Positions 9,912 to 17,958 of a stretch of 64,000 nt of DNA are shown here, piece after piece. This DNA comes from Rhodopseudomonas palustris. GTDB lineage: Bacteria > Pseudomonadota > Alphaproteobacteria > Rhizobiales > Xanthobacteraceae. The notes under the pieces are model-generated. The model did not search any database. It saw only the letters and a list, made by a program, of their open reading frames with translations, and was not told the origin of the DNA. Position 1 is the stretch's first letter, and each line of letters opens with the position of its first letter. The stretch is taken from positions 1-64,000 of the forward strand of contig JACRJB010000030.1 in assembly GCA_016215605.1 (NCBI GenBank), written 5' to 3'. The position numbers and the translations under genes were made by a program.

Positions 9912-10100
9912 CGCCCCTCACCCGCCCGACTTCGCTGCGCGAAGCCGGTCGACCTCTCCCCGCCAAAGAGCGGGGAAAGGTTAGGACAACCGCTGCGTTA
10001 ATTCAAATTTCCAGCTTCAGGGTGCGAACGTATTCGTGGCCACAAGTCGCAGCCCGCTCCCTCTCCCCGCACAAGGGCGGGGAGAGGTCGAGTCCGTAGC
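9912..10100. repeat. two partial family A palindromes (copies 5a and 5b)
   Basis: At 9912-9986 the order is CCCCTCACCCGCC, GCGAAGCCGGTCGACC and a TCTCCCCGCC...GCGGGGAAAGG hairpin. At 10051-10100 a second hairpin is CCCTCTCCCCGC...GGCGGGGAGAGG. They occupy the gap between the DUF559 gene and the acyl-CoA ligase gene. Confidence 0.7.
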
Positions 10101-11728
10101 TACGCCGCCGCGTTCGGCAGGCTGTAGGTCTTGAACTGATCGCGCAGTGCGGTCTTCAGGATCTTGCCGGTCGCGGTGTGCGGGATCGCGTCGACGAACA
10201 CGATGTCGTCGGGCATCCACCATTTGGCGATCTTGCCGTCCATGTATTGCAGGATCTCGTCACGGGTGCAGGTGACGTCGGGCTTGAGCTGGCAGATCAG
10301 CAGCGGCCGCTCGTCCCATTTCGGGTGATACACGCCGATCACCGCCGCTTCCGCCACCTTGGGATGGCCGACCGCCAGGTTCTCAAGGTCGATCGACGAG
10401 ATCCACTCGCCGCCGGACTTGATCACGTCCTTGGAGCGGTCGGTGATCCGCATATAGGCGTCGGCGTCGATGGTGGCGACGTCGCCGGTGTCGAAGAAGC
10501 CGGCGTCGTCGAGAATCTCGGTGTCGACCCGGAAGTAGGCCTTCGACACCGCCGGGCCCGACACTTTCAGCCGGCCGAAGGTCTTGCCGTCCCACGGCAC
10601 GTCCTTGCCGGCATCGTCGGTGATCTTCATCTGCACGCCGAACGGCGGATAGCCCTGGGTCGAGAGCCGGTCGAGCCGGTCGTCGCCTGTGGTCTGGTCG
10701 AACGGCGGCTTCAGCGTCGCCAGCGTGCCGAGCGGGCTCATCTCGGTCATGCCCCAGGCGTGGCGCGCCTCGGCGCCCATGTCGACGAACGCCTTGATCA
10801 TCGAGCGTGGCATCGCCGAGCCGCCGCACACCACCATCTTCAGATGCGGCAGCGTCAGCTTTTCCTTCTGCATGTATTGCAGCAGCATCAGCCACACCGT
10901 CGGCACGCCGGCGGTGTGCGTCACCTTCTCGGTCGACAGCAGCTCGTAGACCGAGGCGCCGTCGAGCTTGGCGCCGGGCATCACCAGCTTGGTGCCCATC
11001 GACGGCGCCGAGAACGCGATGCCCCAGCTGTTGGCATGGAACAAAGGCACCACCGGAAGCATGGTGTCGGCGGCGCGGGTGCCGAGCGCGTCCGGGTTGT
11101 TGGCCATCAGCGCGTGCAGGACGTTGGAGCGATGCGAATACAACACGCCCTTCGGATCGCCGGTTGTACCAGACGTGTAGCACATCGCCGCGGCGGTGTT
11201 CTCGTCGAAGGTTCCCCAGGCGAAGTCGCCGTCGGCCTGCTTCAGCCACTCTTCATACGCGACGGCATTCTTCAGCGTGGTCTGCGGCATGTGCTCGGCA
11301 TCGGTGAGCACCACGTAGCGCTCGATGCTCGGCATCTGGTCGGCGATCTTCTCCAGCACCGGGATGAAGGTGAGGTCGGTGATCATTACCCGGTCCTGGG
11401 CGTGATTGACGATCCAGGCGATCTGGTCCGGAAAAAGCCGCGGATTGACCGTATGGCAGACCGCGCCGATTCCCATGATGCCGTACCAGCATTCCAGATG
11501 CCGGGCGGTGTTCCAGGCGATCGTCGCGACGCGGTCGCCGAGCTTGATGCCGGCGCGATCCAGCAGCTGGCTCACCTTGAGCGCCCGTTGATGGATCTGC
11601 GCATAGGTGGTGCGGACGATCGGCCCCTCGACCGAACGGGTGACCACCTCCTGGTTGCCGTGGACCTGAGCCGCATGCTCGATGATCCGGTGACACAACA
11701 AAGGCCAGTCTTGCATCAGTCCAAGCAT
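10100..11728 (-). CDS. medium/long-chain acyl-CoA ligase (DmdB-like AMP-forming)
   Basis: A 542-residue ANL-superfamily ligase that activates a carboxylic acid to its CoA thioester via an acyl-adenylate. The phosphate-binding loop [17 protein letters not shown], the A5 motif [10 protein letters not shown], the A8 region [21 protein letters not shown] and the catalytic lysine in [11 protein letters not shown] are all intact. The length and the [12 protein letters not shown] block fit the branch annotated as 3-methylmercaptopropionyl-CoA ligase or fatty acyl-CoA ligase. The true substrate is open. GAGGAACGC lies before the ATG. Confidence 0.92.
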   Translation of the reverse strand: MLGLMQDWPLLCHRIIEHAAQVHGNQEVVTRSVEGPIVRTTYAQIHQRALKVSQLLDRAGIKLGDRVATIAWNTARHLECWYGIMGIGAVCHTVNPRLFPDQIAWIVNHAQDRVMITDLTFIPVLEKIADQMPSIERYVVLTDAEHMPQTTLKNAVAYEEWLKQADGDFAWGTFDENTAAAMCYTSGTTGDPKGVLYSHRSNVLHALMANNPDALGTRAADTMLPVVPLFHANSWGIAFSAPSMGTKLVMPGAKLDGASVYELLSTEKVTHTAGVPTVWLMLLQYMQKEKLTLPHLKMVVCGGSAMPRSMIKAFVDMGAEARHAWGMTEMSPLGTLATLKPPFDQTTGDDRLDRLSTQGYPPFGVQMKITDDAGKDVPWDGKTFGRLKVSGPAVSKAYFRVDTEILDDAGFFDTGDVATIDADAYMRITDRSKDVIKSGGEWISSIDLENLAVGHPKVAEAAVIGVYHPKWDERPLLICQLKPDVTCTRDEILQYMDGKIAKWWMPDDIVFVDAIPHTATGKILKTALRDQFKTYSLPNAAA

Positions 11729-11815
11729 AAACGCGTTCCTCCTGATTGTTATCCCTCATGGATTGGCGGCGACCTTAGCGCGGAGACAGCCGGGCGAAAA
11801 CGGTCTTGTCGCAAT

Positions 11816-12796
11816 TTGTTCCGCGGCAAAGCGCCGGCGCTGTGGCTGCTGATCGCGCTGGTTGCGCTCGGCGCGCCGGCCGCGTGGGCGCGGGACAAGA
11901 TACCGCTGCCGAAGCCGCGCCCGGCCGAAGCGCCGGCCGTCGCCGCGCGCGCCGCGGAGAAGCCGGGCGCCGATGCGCCGCAGACGGAGGCGGCGAAGCC
12001 GCCGCCGAAGCCCGAGCCGCCGCCGCCGACCGCGTGCCGGCTGGCGCTGACCGATGCGATCGCGATCGCGCCGAGCATTCCGGACATCACCGGCCCAGGC
12101 AGCTGCGGCGGGCCGGATCTGGTCAGGCTCGAAGCCGTCGTGTTGCCCGACGGCAGCCGGGTCGCGGTGACGCCGGCGGCGACGCTGCGCTGCCCGATGG
12201 CGAGCGCGCTGGCCGCCTGGGTCCGCGACGACATCGCGCCGCTCGCGGCCACGCTGGACTCCCGGATCGCCGCGCTCGACAATTTCGACTCCTACGATTG
12301 CCGCGGTCGCAACCGGGTGTTCGGCGCCAAGCTGTCCGAGCACGGCCGCGCCAATGCGCTCGACATTCGCGGGCTCAAGCTCGCCAACGGCCGGCTGCTG
12401 TCGCTGACCGACCGCACCACGCCGCGCGCGGTGCGCGAGAGCGTGCTGCAATCGGTCTGCGCGCGGTTCTCCACTGTGCTCGGCCCGGGGTCGGACGGCT
12501 ACCACGAGGACCACATCCATCTCGATCTCGCCCAGCGCCGCGGCGGCTACAAGATGTGCCAGTGGGACGTCTGGGAGCCGCTGCCGGCGATCGCGCCGCT
12601 GCTGCCGGCGCCGCGGCCCGACGAAGCCCCGCCGCGCGAGGTCGCCGACAGACCGGCCGAACCGGACCGCGCCGCGCCGCCGCCGGCCGCCCCGGAGCAG
12701 GCCGAACCGGCGGCCGAACAGCCCGAAGCCGAGCAACCGCCGCCGCCGGCGAAGAAGTCCGCCAAGAAGAAGCGCCGGACCGAACAGCGGCTGTGA
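11816..12796 (+). CDS. extensin-like family secreted protein
   Basis: About 326 residues. A hydrophobic signal sequence (LWLLIALVALGAPAAWA) is followed by a Pro/Ala/Lys-rich stretch, the extensin-like domain (about residues 75-255) and a second Pro/Ala/Glu-rich tail ending in Lys/Arg. The domain shows CRLALTDAIAIAP, GPGSCGG, LRCPMASALAAWV, FDSYDCRGRN, SEHGRANALDI and the His pair in GYHEDHIHLDL, with conserved cysteines suited to the periplasm. No ATG lies in a sensible place. TTG 11816 is the only start that puts the signal peptide at the N-terminus, so the start is uncertain. Divergent from the acyl-CoA ligase. A role in peptidoglycan modification is inferred from the metallo-peptidase-like fold. 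Confidence 0.8.
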   Translation: MFRGKAPALWLLIALVALGAPAAWARDKIPLPKPRPAEAPAVAARAAEKPGADAPQTEAAKPPPKPEPPPPTACRLALTDAIAIAPSIPDITGPGSCGGPDLVRLEAVVLPDGSRVAVTPAATLRCPMASALAAWVRDDIAPLAATLDSRIAALDNFDSYDCRGRNRVFGAKLSEHGRANALDIRGLKLANGRLLSLTDRTTPRAVRESVLQSVCARFSTVLGPGSDGYHEDHIHLDLAQRRGGYKMCQWDVWEPLPAIAPLLPAPRPDEAPPREVADRPAEPDRAAPPPAAPEQAEPAAEQPEAEQPPPPAKKSAKKKRRTEQRL

Positions 12797-12823
12797 TTGC
12801 GGCAGGGGTGGCAGGCGGCACAG

Positions 12824-13212
12824 TGCAACCTCTCCCGCTTGCGGGAGAGAGCCTGCCCTCGGGCTTGACCCGAGGGTCGGACCGGCGGAGCGCCGCGAAG
12901 CCGGGACGGGTGAGGGCCCTCCGCTCCACGAATCGCTGGCTCTCGGCCCGCGTCGCCCTCACCCCAACCCTCTCCCGCAAGCGGGAGAGGGAGCGCGCCG
13001 TGCGTGAGGGGGCTTCCGCAACAACAAAAGAGCCGGAGCAGCCGGCACAGCGCAACCTCTCCCGCTTGCGGGAGAGGTCGGCCCGGCGGAGCGTAGCGAA
13101 GCCGGGACGGGTGAGGGCACTCCGCTCCGCGAGTCGCAGGCTCACTGCCTGCGGCGCCCTCACCCCAGCCCTCTCCCGCAAGCGGGAGAGGGGGCGCGCC
13201 GTGCCTGAGGGG
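12824..13212. repeat. two tandem copies of family A repeat (copies 6 and 7)
   Basis: 12824-13018 and 13048-13212 are direct, diverged copies. Each opens CACAG(T/C)GCAACCTCTCCC plus GCTTGCGGGAGAG, passes GCGAAGCCGGGACGGGTGAG and closes CCTCACCCCA(A/G)CCCTCTC plus CGCAAGCGGGAGAG. The copies are separated by a short CAACAAAAGAGCCGGAGCAG spacer. They fill most of the 499-base gap after the extensin-like gene; no coding sequence is seen there. Confidence 0.85.
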
Positions 13213-13226
13213 GGCGCTTGCGCCAT

Positions 13227-13254
13227 AAAAAAAAGCGCCGGACCAGCCGGCGCT
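13227..13254 (-). terminator. rho-independent terminator of the L,D-transpeptidase gene
   Basis: On the minus strand the stem GCGCCGGC(TGG)TCCGGCGC is followed by a run of eight T residues. It begins about 40 bases after the stop codon of the gene at 13296-13973. Confidence 0.85.
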
Positions 13255-13295
13255 TTCGCTTCGATCGGGGCGGCGCCGCTGCGCCGCCGGATCGC

Positions 13296-13973
13296 TTACT
13301 GCATCACGTTGGTGCCGCCCTGCAGCGCCATCTTGGAGTTGTACGGCGAGTCGCCGTGCTTCGGCTCCAGCACCACCACGATCGCGCCCATCTTGACCCG
13401 GTTGTACAGGTCGATGACGTCCTCGTTGGTCATGCGGATGCAGCCCGACGAGATCGAGGCGCCGATGTATTCCGGCTGGTTGGTGCCGTGGATGCGGAAC
13501 AGCGTGTCCTTGCCGCCCGAATACAGATAGATCGCGCGCGAACCCATCGGATTGTCCGGGCCGGGGGCGACGAATTTCGGCACGCCGAGGCGGGAGATTT
13601 CGCCCGGGGTCGGATGCCACGCCGGCCATTCGGCCATCGCGCCGACCTTGGCGATGCCGGACCAGGCCATCGCCTCTTCGCCGACGGTGATGCCGTAGCG
13701 GATCGCCTTGCCGCCGTCCTGCACGTAATAGAGATAGTGGTTGTCGGAATCGACCACGATCGAGCCGGGCGCTTCCTTGCGGTGATAGTCGACGATGGCG
13801 CGGCGGAACGCTTCCGGCACCGGCGTCTTGACGTAAGACACCTTGGAGAGCAGCTCCTTGTCGCGCGGCTTGAACACCGTCGCCGACGTCTCCTGATAGG
13901 TCGTCTGGTTGCACGCCGACAACAGGAGACCGGCGCAAACCAGCAGTCCGAGCTTCATTCCGAGAGACGCCAT
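13296..13973 (-). CDS. L,D-transpeptidase lipoprotein (YkuD domain)
   Basis: A 225-residue cell-envelope enzyme expected to make 3-3 peptidoglycan crosslinks or to attach proteins to peptidoglycan. A short lipoprotein signal ends in LLLSAC, so it should be lipid-anchored and face the periplasm. The catalytic motif HGTNQPEYIGASISSGCIRM contains the His and the nucleophilic Cys (SGCIRM). The end carries a QGGTNVMQ tail. ATG 13973 is preferred over an upstream GTG (13997) because it places the signal at the N-terminus. A good terminator follows. Alphaproteobacteria use such enzymes heavily, often in paralogous sets. Confidence 0.9.
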   Translation of the reverse strand: MASLGMKLGLLVCAGLLLSACNQTTYQETSATVFKPRDKELLSKVSYVKTPVPEAFRRAIVDYHRKEAPGSIVVDSDNHYLYYVQDGGKAIRYGITVGEEAMAWSGIAKVGAMAEWPAWHPTPGEISRLGVPKFVAPGPDNPMGSRAIYLYSGGKDTLFRIHGTNQPEYIGASISSGCIRMTNEDVIDLYNRVKMGAIVVVLEPKHGDSPYNSKMALQGGTNVMQ

Positions 13974-13997
13974 TATCGTTCCAATCGAAATCGGCAC

Positions 13998-14334
13998 GCC
14001 AATGCGGGCCGGAAAATAACATCGCGCAGCGACGATCAGGCTACGACCAAGCTACGATTCTTGGGCTTTAGTATCGCTGAAAGCTGCCGATTGACCAGCA
14101 TTTCTGCGAGAGTTCCGCAACGCGGGGTGATGGTTGTTGCATTTCTGCCGCAGAGATCGGGTAGGTGATTAACTTCCAGGCAAGACCTGTGGCGGCGACG
14201 CCGCATGGGCGGGTCTTGTTGCTCAGCCGACAGAAACCGTCCCGGCGCGCGTCCGCGCACCTTGCCAACCCCTGCGGAGTTGCGGCACTCCAGAGCCGCC
14301 TCCGCCCTCACGCCCCGCCAGATCCGGAGTCTGC
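13998..14334. other. intergenic region between divergent ldt and corA
   Basis: A 337-base gap with no gene. It must hold both promoters, but no convincing -35/-10 pair was read. The only notable structure is the hairpin at 14181-14218, listed separately. A second small hairpin possibility is GGAGTTGCGGCACTCC near 14276. Confidence 0.6.
14181..14218 (+). promoter_or_regulatory. strong hairpin in the corA leader region
   Basis: CAAGACC pairs with GGGTCTTG around an inner GGCG(GCGA)CGCC stem, about 115 bases before the corA start. It could be a leader structure, or a terminator-like or repeat-derived palindrome. There is no following T run. No known magnesium riboswitch consensus was recognised. 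Confidence 0.35.
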
Positions 14335-15315
14335 ATGCTCGCGCTCTTCGCTCCCGCCGACGCCGCCCTCAAGCGCGCCGCCTCGCCAGATCTCGACGCG
14401 CTGCCCGAGGAGGCGGTGTGGATCGACCTCGACAAGCCGACGCCGGACGAGGATCGGGCGGTGGAGAAGCTGGCCGGGATCGCGGTGCCGACCCGCGAGG
14501 ACATGCAGGAGATCGAGATCTCCAGCCGGCTCTATATCGAGAACGGCGCCCGCTACATGACCGCCAGCTTGATGTGCGGCGCCGACACCACCTCGCCGCG
14601 GCTGTCGCCGGTCACCTTCATCCTCGCCGGCCGCCGGCTGGTGACGGTGCGCTACGACGAGCCGCGGCCGTTTCCGGTGGTCGAGAACCGGCTGGCCCGC
14701 ACCCCGTCGTTCAGCGCCACCGGCGAGACCGTGCTGCTGGAGCTGCTCGACGCCGTGATCGACCGCTGCGCCGACATCCTGGAGCGCGCCGGCGCCGACG
14801 TCGACGACGTCAGCCGCGAGATCTTCGAGCCGGAGGGCGCCGCCCGCACCGGCCACCCCAAGCGCTATTCCGACATCCTGATCGCGATCGGCCGCAAGGG
14901 CGACTTGGTCTCCAAGGTCCGCGAGAGCCTGGTGTCGATCGGCCGCCTGGTCGCCTTCCTCACCGTCGAGGGCGAGGGCCTGAAATGGCCGAAGGACAGC
15001 CGCACCCAGCTCAAGACCATGCAGCGCGACGTGATCTCGCTGACCGACCACGCCAGCTACCTGTCGAACAAGATCACCTTCGTGCTCGACGCCATGCTGG
15101 GCGTCGTCAATCTCGAGCAGAACAACATCATCAAGCTGTTCTCGGTGATGGCCGTCGTCCTGATGCCGCCCACGCTGATCGCTTCGGTCTACGGCATGAA
15201 CTTCAAGTTCATGCCCGAACTCGAATGGGCCCACGGCTACACCATGGCGCTCGGCATGATGCTGATGGCCGCGGTGCTGCCGTACATGTTCTTCAAGTGG
15301 AAGAAGTGGTTGTAG
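14335..15315 (+). CDS. corA: magnesium/cobalt transporter CorA
   Basis: A 326-residue inner-membrane channel for Mg2+ (and Co2+). A large cytosolic N-terminal domain is followed by two C-terminal transmembrane helices. The signature YGMNF (GMN at 287-289) ends the first helix, and the periplasmic loop FMPELEW follows. The second helix is rich in Met/Leu and ends FKWKKWL, the typical short basic tail. Its length is close to the classical CorA size. Its 3' end abuts a family C repeat and then the accessory patch. Confidence 0.94.
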   Translation: MLALFAPADAALKRAASPDLDALPEEAVWIDLDKPTPDEDRAVEKLAGIAVPTREDMQEIEISSRLYIENGARYMTASLMCGADTTSPRLSPVTFILAGRRLVTVRYDEPRPFPVVENRLARTPSFSATGETVLLELLDAVIDRCADILERAGADVDDVSREIFEPEGAARTGHPKRYSDILIAIGRKGDLVSKVRESLVSIGRLVAFLTVEGEGLKWPKDSRTQLKTMQRDVISLTDHASYLSNKITFVLDAMLGVVNLEQNNIIKLFSVMAVVLMPPTLIASVYGMNFKFMPELEWAHGYTMALGMMLMAAVLPYMFFKWKKWL

Positions 15316-15337
15316 GGCGATTAGTTACGGGTGATCC

Positions 15338-15438
15338 GTAGGGTGGGCAAAGCGAAGCATGCCCACCATTCTTCACAGGAAAACGGCGCCTGCCGAAGCA
15401 ACGTGGGCACGGCGCAAGAGCGCCTTTGCCAACCCTAC
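15338..15438. repeat. palindromic repeat, family C (diverged copy 3)
   Basis: GTAGGGTGGGCAAAGCGAAG and CATGCCCACC at the left, with GCCTTTGCCAACCCTAC at the right, an imperfect inverted partner. It marks the boundary between corA and the low-GC gene and touches that gene's stop codon. Confidence 0.7.
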
Positions 15439-16448
15439 TGGTGCTGGCCGCCCAAAATGTCATCGTCGATAAATTTCGGATTGAAGTCCGCAACAGCGGT
15501 CAGAGGATCGATTGGTGGCCCCCAAATTGCTCGGCGCTCTCGTTCGTGAAGCGTCCAAAAATTTGTGAGCCCAGTTCTGTTAGCAAAATGCGGCCAAAGG
15601 CCTTGGTCGGAAACAATGCGACTTAGTGTTGTGCGCGCCACATGCTCAATGACTGCTTCATTTCGCATAATGTTTAGTCGAGTGGTTCTATCGAAAGGTT
15701 CCAACATTAGGTCTTCGTGAAGATGTTCCACTTGGCCTCGCATCTCGTATATTTCACCCATTATATCGTGGTGCGTCGGCCCGATAAATAGTTCGGATCG
15801 ACTCTTGAATTGCTTTCTTGAATTGCCGGGATCGCATAGCAGTAGTCCCTCAATGCACCGTGCGTACTGATGGAGTCGGTTCAATAAATCTCTCTTCGTC
15901 CGAGTTTCCACGTAGAGGTTGAGTGCTCTGAAAAGCCGCCAATGGCTGGGGCCTTCGGCGATGGAATTTGCTAATTCCAGCTGGTGGGCAATCCTTGCCG
16001 CCTCTTCAAGGTCAAACGCTCTTACCTCGGGGTGCGGACGAAAATCATTCGGAATAGGCGCGTCCAATTCGTAGATTTCTCGAATGCCTGTTTCGTTGTC
16101 TTCCCATGAGCCGGTGATGACTACGGGGGCATGAGTCGTTGCAAATGTGGAAGTCAGCAGTAGCCCCACGAAGAACCTTCGGACGTTTCGCGCTAGAATC
16201 TGGTTCTCTGCATCGAGTGCTTCAGGCTGTTTCGAGCGAAGCTTGCTCAAAACGAAGATATCACACTCTTCTATTTCCTCTGTACGAATGGTGCCGAGCC
16301 ACTCTCTCCAATGTGGCGGGAGTTCGAATTTAGACTTCTCCACGAGATCGAAGTTTGGCGCAACTGTTCTCGGTTCGACGGTCGGACCTTCAAGATTTAT
16401 GCTCAAGCCAAGTAGGGCGTACTTTTCGTTTTCAGCCAGCCAATCCAT
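15435..16448 (-). CDS. low-GC accessory protein with a HEPN/ApeA-like C-terminal region
   Basis: A 337-residue soluble protein of no firmly recognised family. A hand count gives 24 G/C in the 60 bases at 15661-15720, far below the neighbours, and codons rich in A/T are used throughout, a sign of recent acquisition. The middle has a GLLLTSTF...VVITGSW strand pair. Towards the end, LHQYARCIEGLLLCDPG, then RSELFIG, then YEMRGQVEH resemble the helices of HEPN/ApeA-type domains, with R237-x4-H242 fitting the Rx4-6H ribonuclease motif. If correct, it could be an RNase of a defence or toxin system. This is inference from pattern only. ATG 16448 was chosen; an in-frame TTG at 16499 is possible. Confidence 0.75.
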   Translation of the reverse strand: MDWLAENEKYALLGLSINLEGPTVEPRTVAPNFDLVEKSKFELPPHWREWLGTIRTEEIEECDIFVLSKLRSKQPEALDAENQILARNVRRFFVGLLLTSTFATTHAPVVITGSWEDNETGIREIYELDAPIPNDFRPHPEVRAFDLEEAARIAHQLELANSIAEGPSHWRLFRALNLYVETRTKRDLLNRLHQYARCIEGLLLCDPGNSRKQFKSRSELFIGPTHHDIMGEIYEMRGQVEHLHEDLMLEPFDRTTRLNIMRNEAVIEHVARTTLSRIVSDQGLWPHFANRTGLTNFWTLHERERRAIWGPPIDPLTAVADFNPKFIDDDILGGQHQ

Positions 16449-16545
16449 TTGATTATCACTTTGCCCTTCTTTGTCTGTGATGCGTTGACGGTTTGGCAAA
16501 GTTCAACCCGCTGTCCGGCCGACGCAATCCACTTCGCTATTGCGC

Positions 16546-16737
16546 CTACGAACCCGCCTGCTTCGGGTCGTCGGATTTCGGTCGGCCGCTTTGGAGTAGC
16601 TTGCCGTCGTGATACAGGTCGGCGCGGGCGAAGTCCTCGTCCGTCAACTCCGGAATCTCGTCGTATTCCTCGGCGGTGATGACGTGGGTATCGATTGTCT
16701 TCAGGTCGCTGCCCAAAGTGCGCTTGTTCGCGGTCAT
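16546..16737 (-). pseudogene. truncated BrnA-type antitoxin
   Basis: Sixty-three residues beginning MTANKRTLGSDL and running through HVITAEEYDEIPELTD and GRPKSDDPKQ, which is the N-terminal half of BrnA-like antitoxins. In that family the sequence continues after PKQ into the ribbon-helix-helix DNA-binding part (a strand followed by a TGPGWQ segment). Here the frame ends two codons later at TAG, and neither other frame restores the missing part. No BrnT toxin gene precedes it; the upstream DNA is repeats. It is probably a decayed remnant of a toxin-antitoxin pair. Its stop is about 100 bases before the ATG of the HEPN-like gene on the same strand. Confidence 0.65.
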
Positions 16738-16833
16738 GATTTTGCTCGTCGACCTGTGGCAGAGGCCGAGCAGCCTATTCCGCGCTGGGATCGGCGCAAG
16801 TGGTTGTGCAACTGCATCTTGCGACATCCCCCA

Positions 16834-16990
16834 CGTTCGTCGTTCCGGGGCGCGAGCGTAGCTCGCGAACCCGGAATCCATATCCCCTGAACTCGCGGTG
16901 AGGCGCAGCGCCGCAACCATCGTGCCTTGCCGCCCAGCGCGGTGGTTATGGATTCCGGGTTTGCGCTCCGCGCGCCCCGGAATGACGAAC
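16834..16990. repeat. palindromic repeat, family B (copy 1)
   Basis: Outer arms GTTCGTCGTTCCGGGGCGCG and GCGCCCCGGAATGACGAAC are inverted complements. Inner arms GAACCCGGAATCCATA and TATGGATTCCGGGTTTGC also pair. The same nested design is found at 21485, 29707, 35437, 35803 and 38644. Confidence 0.88.
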
Positions 16991-17071
16991 GAGAGGGGTT
17001 TTTGTGCGGGCAGTCGCCGTCCGTCGGGTGCGTCGCGTCCAACGACGCGATCGTCAAAGGGGCTTGCGGCG

Positions 17072-17781
17072 CCTCTTGACAATAGTCCTAGTGTGATTAT
17101 AGTCCGCATCGTCCTGTCCGTGAGGGGCGCTTCGCGAGGCGTCGTACAAGCGGGACAGATCGACGGGCCGGGTAACCGGTCCGGAACGATGGTTCGACGA
17201 AGCCGGCATTGCGCTGGCGGAGTCGGACGGACGCGGCGTCCTGCGCGTTGCGGTTCGCACCCGCACGTCCGGGAGGCTTCGGGGACCCGTCCGGGCCTAC
17301 TACGAGGCTCTGCGACTTGTTAGTTCGCTGCACGGGGGCAGGCGAAGGCGGCGAAATCCGCCGGACCGTGGGGTTTCATTACCCTTGCCTGTCAACGGAA
17401 GCACGGGCCCGAAGACAGAAAGCGCCGCGGTGGGCGCGCCGGAAGGCGTTACGCGATGGTCGCAAGCCATCGCGAGAAACCACCAAACCCCGCGCCGACC
17501 GGCGCGCCCCCACCCCTCGCTGTGACAGCGACGGGTGCAAAAACTCGGGCTCAGCGGAGCCGCGAGACGAATTTCGCGTGGCTGTTTGATAGTTGAATCG
17601 GGGATCGCGATGAGGCGACGAATTCGCTCCGCCGACAGCCGTCATCCGCGGGCTCGACCCGCGGATCCATCGCGCGCGGAGCGCGCTGACTGAAGTACGT
17701 CTTGCGAAGAGGATGGATTGCCGGGCCTTCGCCGCGCCGAAGGGGCTTCGGCCCCGCAGGCGGGTCAAGCCGGGCAATGAC
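17072..17781 (+). repeat. long repeated element, copy 1 (family D, promoter-bearing)
   Basis: About 0.7 kb, nearly matched by the reverse complement of 59580-60263. Conserved blocks are the promoter (17076-17103), about 130 bases following it, and the segment from about 17430 to the end, which itself closes in a large palindrome (GCCGGGC...GCCCGGC type arms with GGGGCTTCGGCCCC inside). The stretch from about 17275 to 17430 has diverged. A reading frame after the promoter contains WFDEAG and [16 protein letters not shown] in both copies, but codon bias does not convince me that it is a protein. It occupies much of the 1.2-kb gene-free stretch 16738-17958. Confidence 0.85.
17076..17103 (+). promoter_or_regulatory. 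sigma-70-type promoter at the head of long repeat copy 1
   Basis: TTGACA at 17076-17081, 16 bases, then TATAGT at 17098-17103. The same hexamers and spacing occur in copy 2 on the minus strand. Transcription would start near 17110 and read into the element. Confidence 0.7.
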
Positions 17782-17799
17782 TTCGTTCAACAGGCGCTG

Positions 17800-17945
17800 C
17801 TTTCCTTGTGGGAGAGGGTGCCTGAGACGCGGAGCGTCGAAGGCGGGTGAGGGGGAGCGTGATGCGCATGCCGTTCCTCGCGGCTTACCCCTCATCCGGC
17901 GCGGCGTTGCCGCGCCACCTTCTCCCACAACGGGAGAAGGATGAA
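17800..17945. repeat. palindromic repeat, family A-like (TTGTGGGAGAGG variant)
   Basis: CCTTGTGGGAGAGGGTGCCT and GGCGGGTGAGGGGG at the left; CCCCTCATCCGGCGCG and CACCTTCTCCCACAACGGG at the right. A related copy is at 60278-60410. It lies between the long repeat and tadA. Confidence 0.75.
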
Positions 17946-17958
17946 GGGGGCACACGCT

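Noticed and set aside
10178-11815. Upstream part of the open frame that contains the extensin-like gene
   Set aside because: It is antisense to the acyl-CoA ligase; a signal peptide begins only at about 11816.
12824-13212. CRISPR-like array
   Set aside because: Only two long palindromic repeats with internal hairpins, no 24-40-base direct repeats with regular unique spacers, and no cas genes.
16738-17110. A BrnT toxin gene upstream of the truncated brnA
   Set aside because: The region is a family B palindrome plus the long repeat promoter; no frame resembles BrnT.
17054-17333. Short minus-strand proteins in the long repeat (Arg/Pro-rich)
   Set aside because: Frames exist because of base composition and recur in the second copy for the same reason; no start signals or family resemblance.
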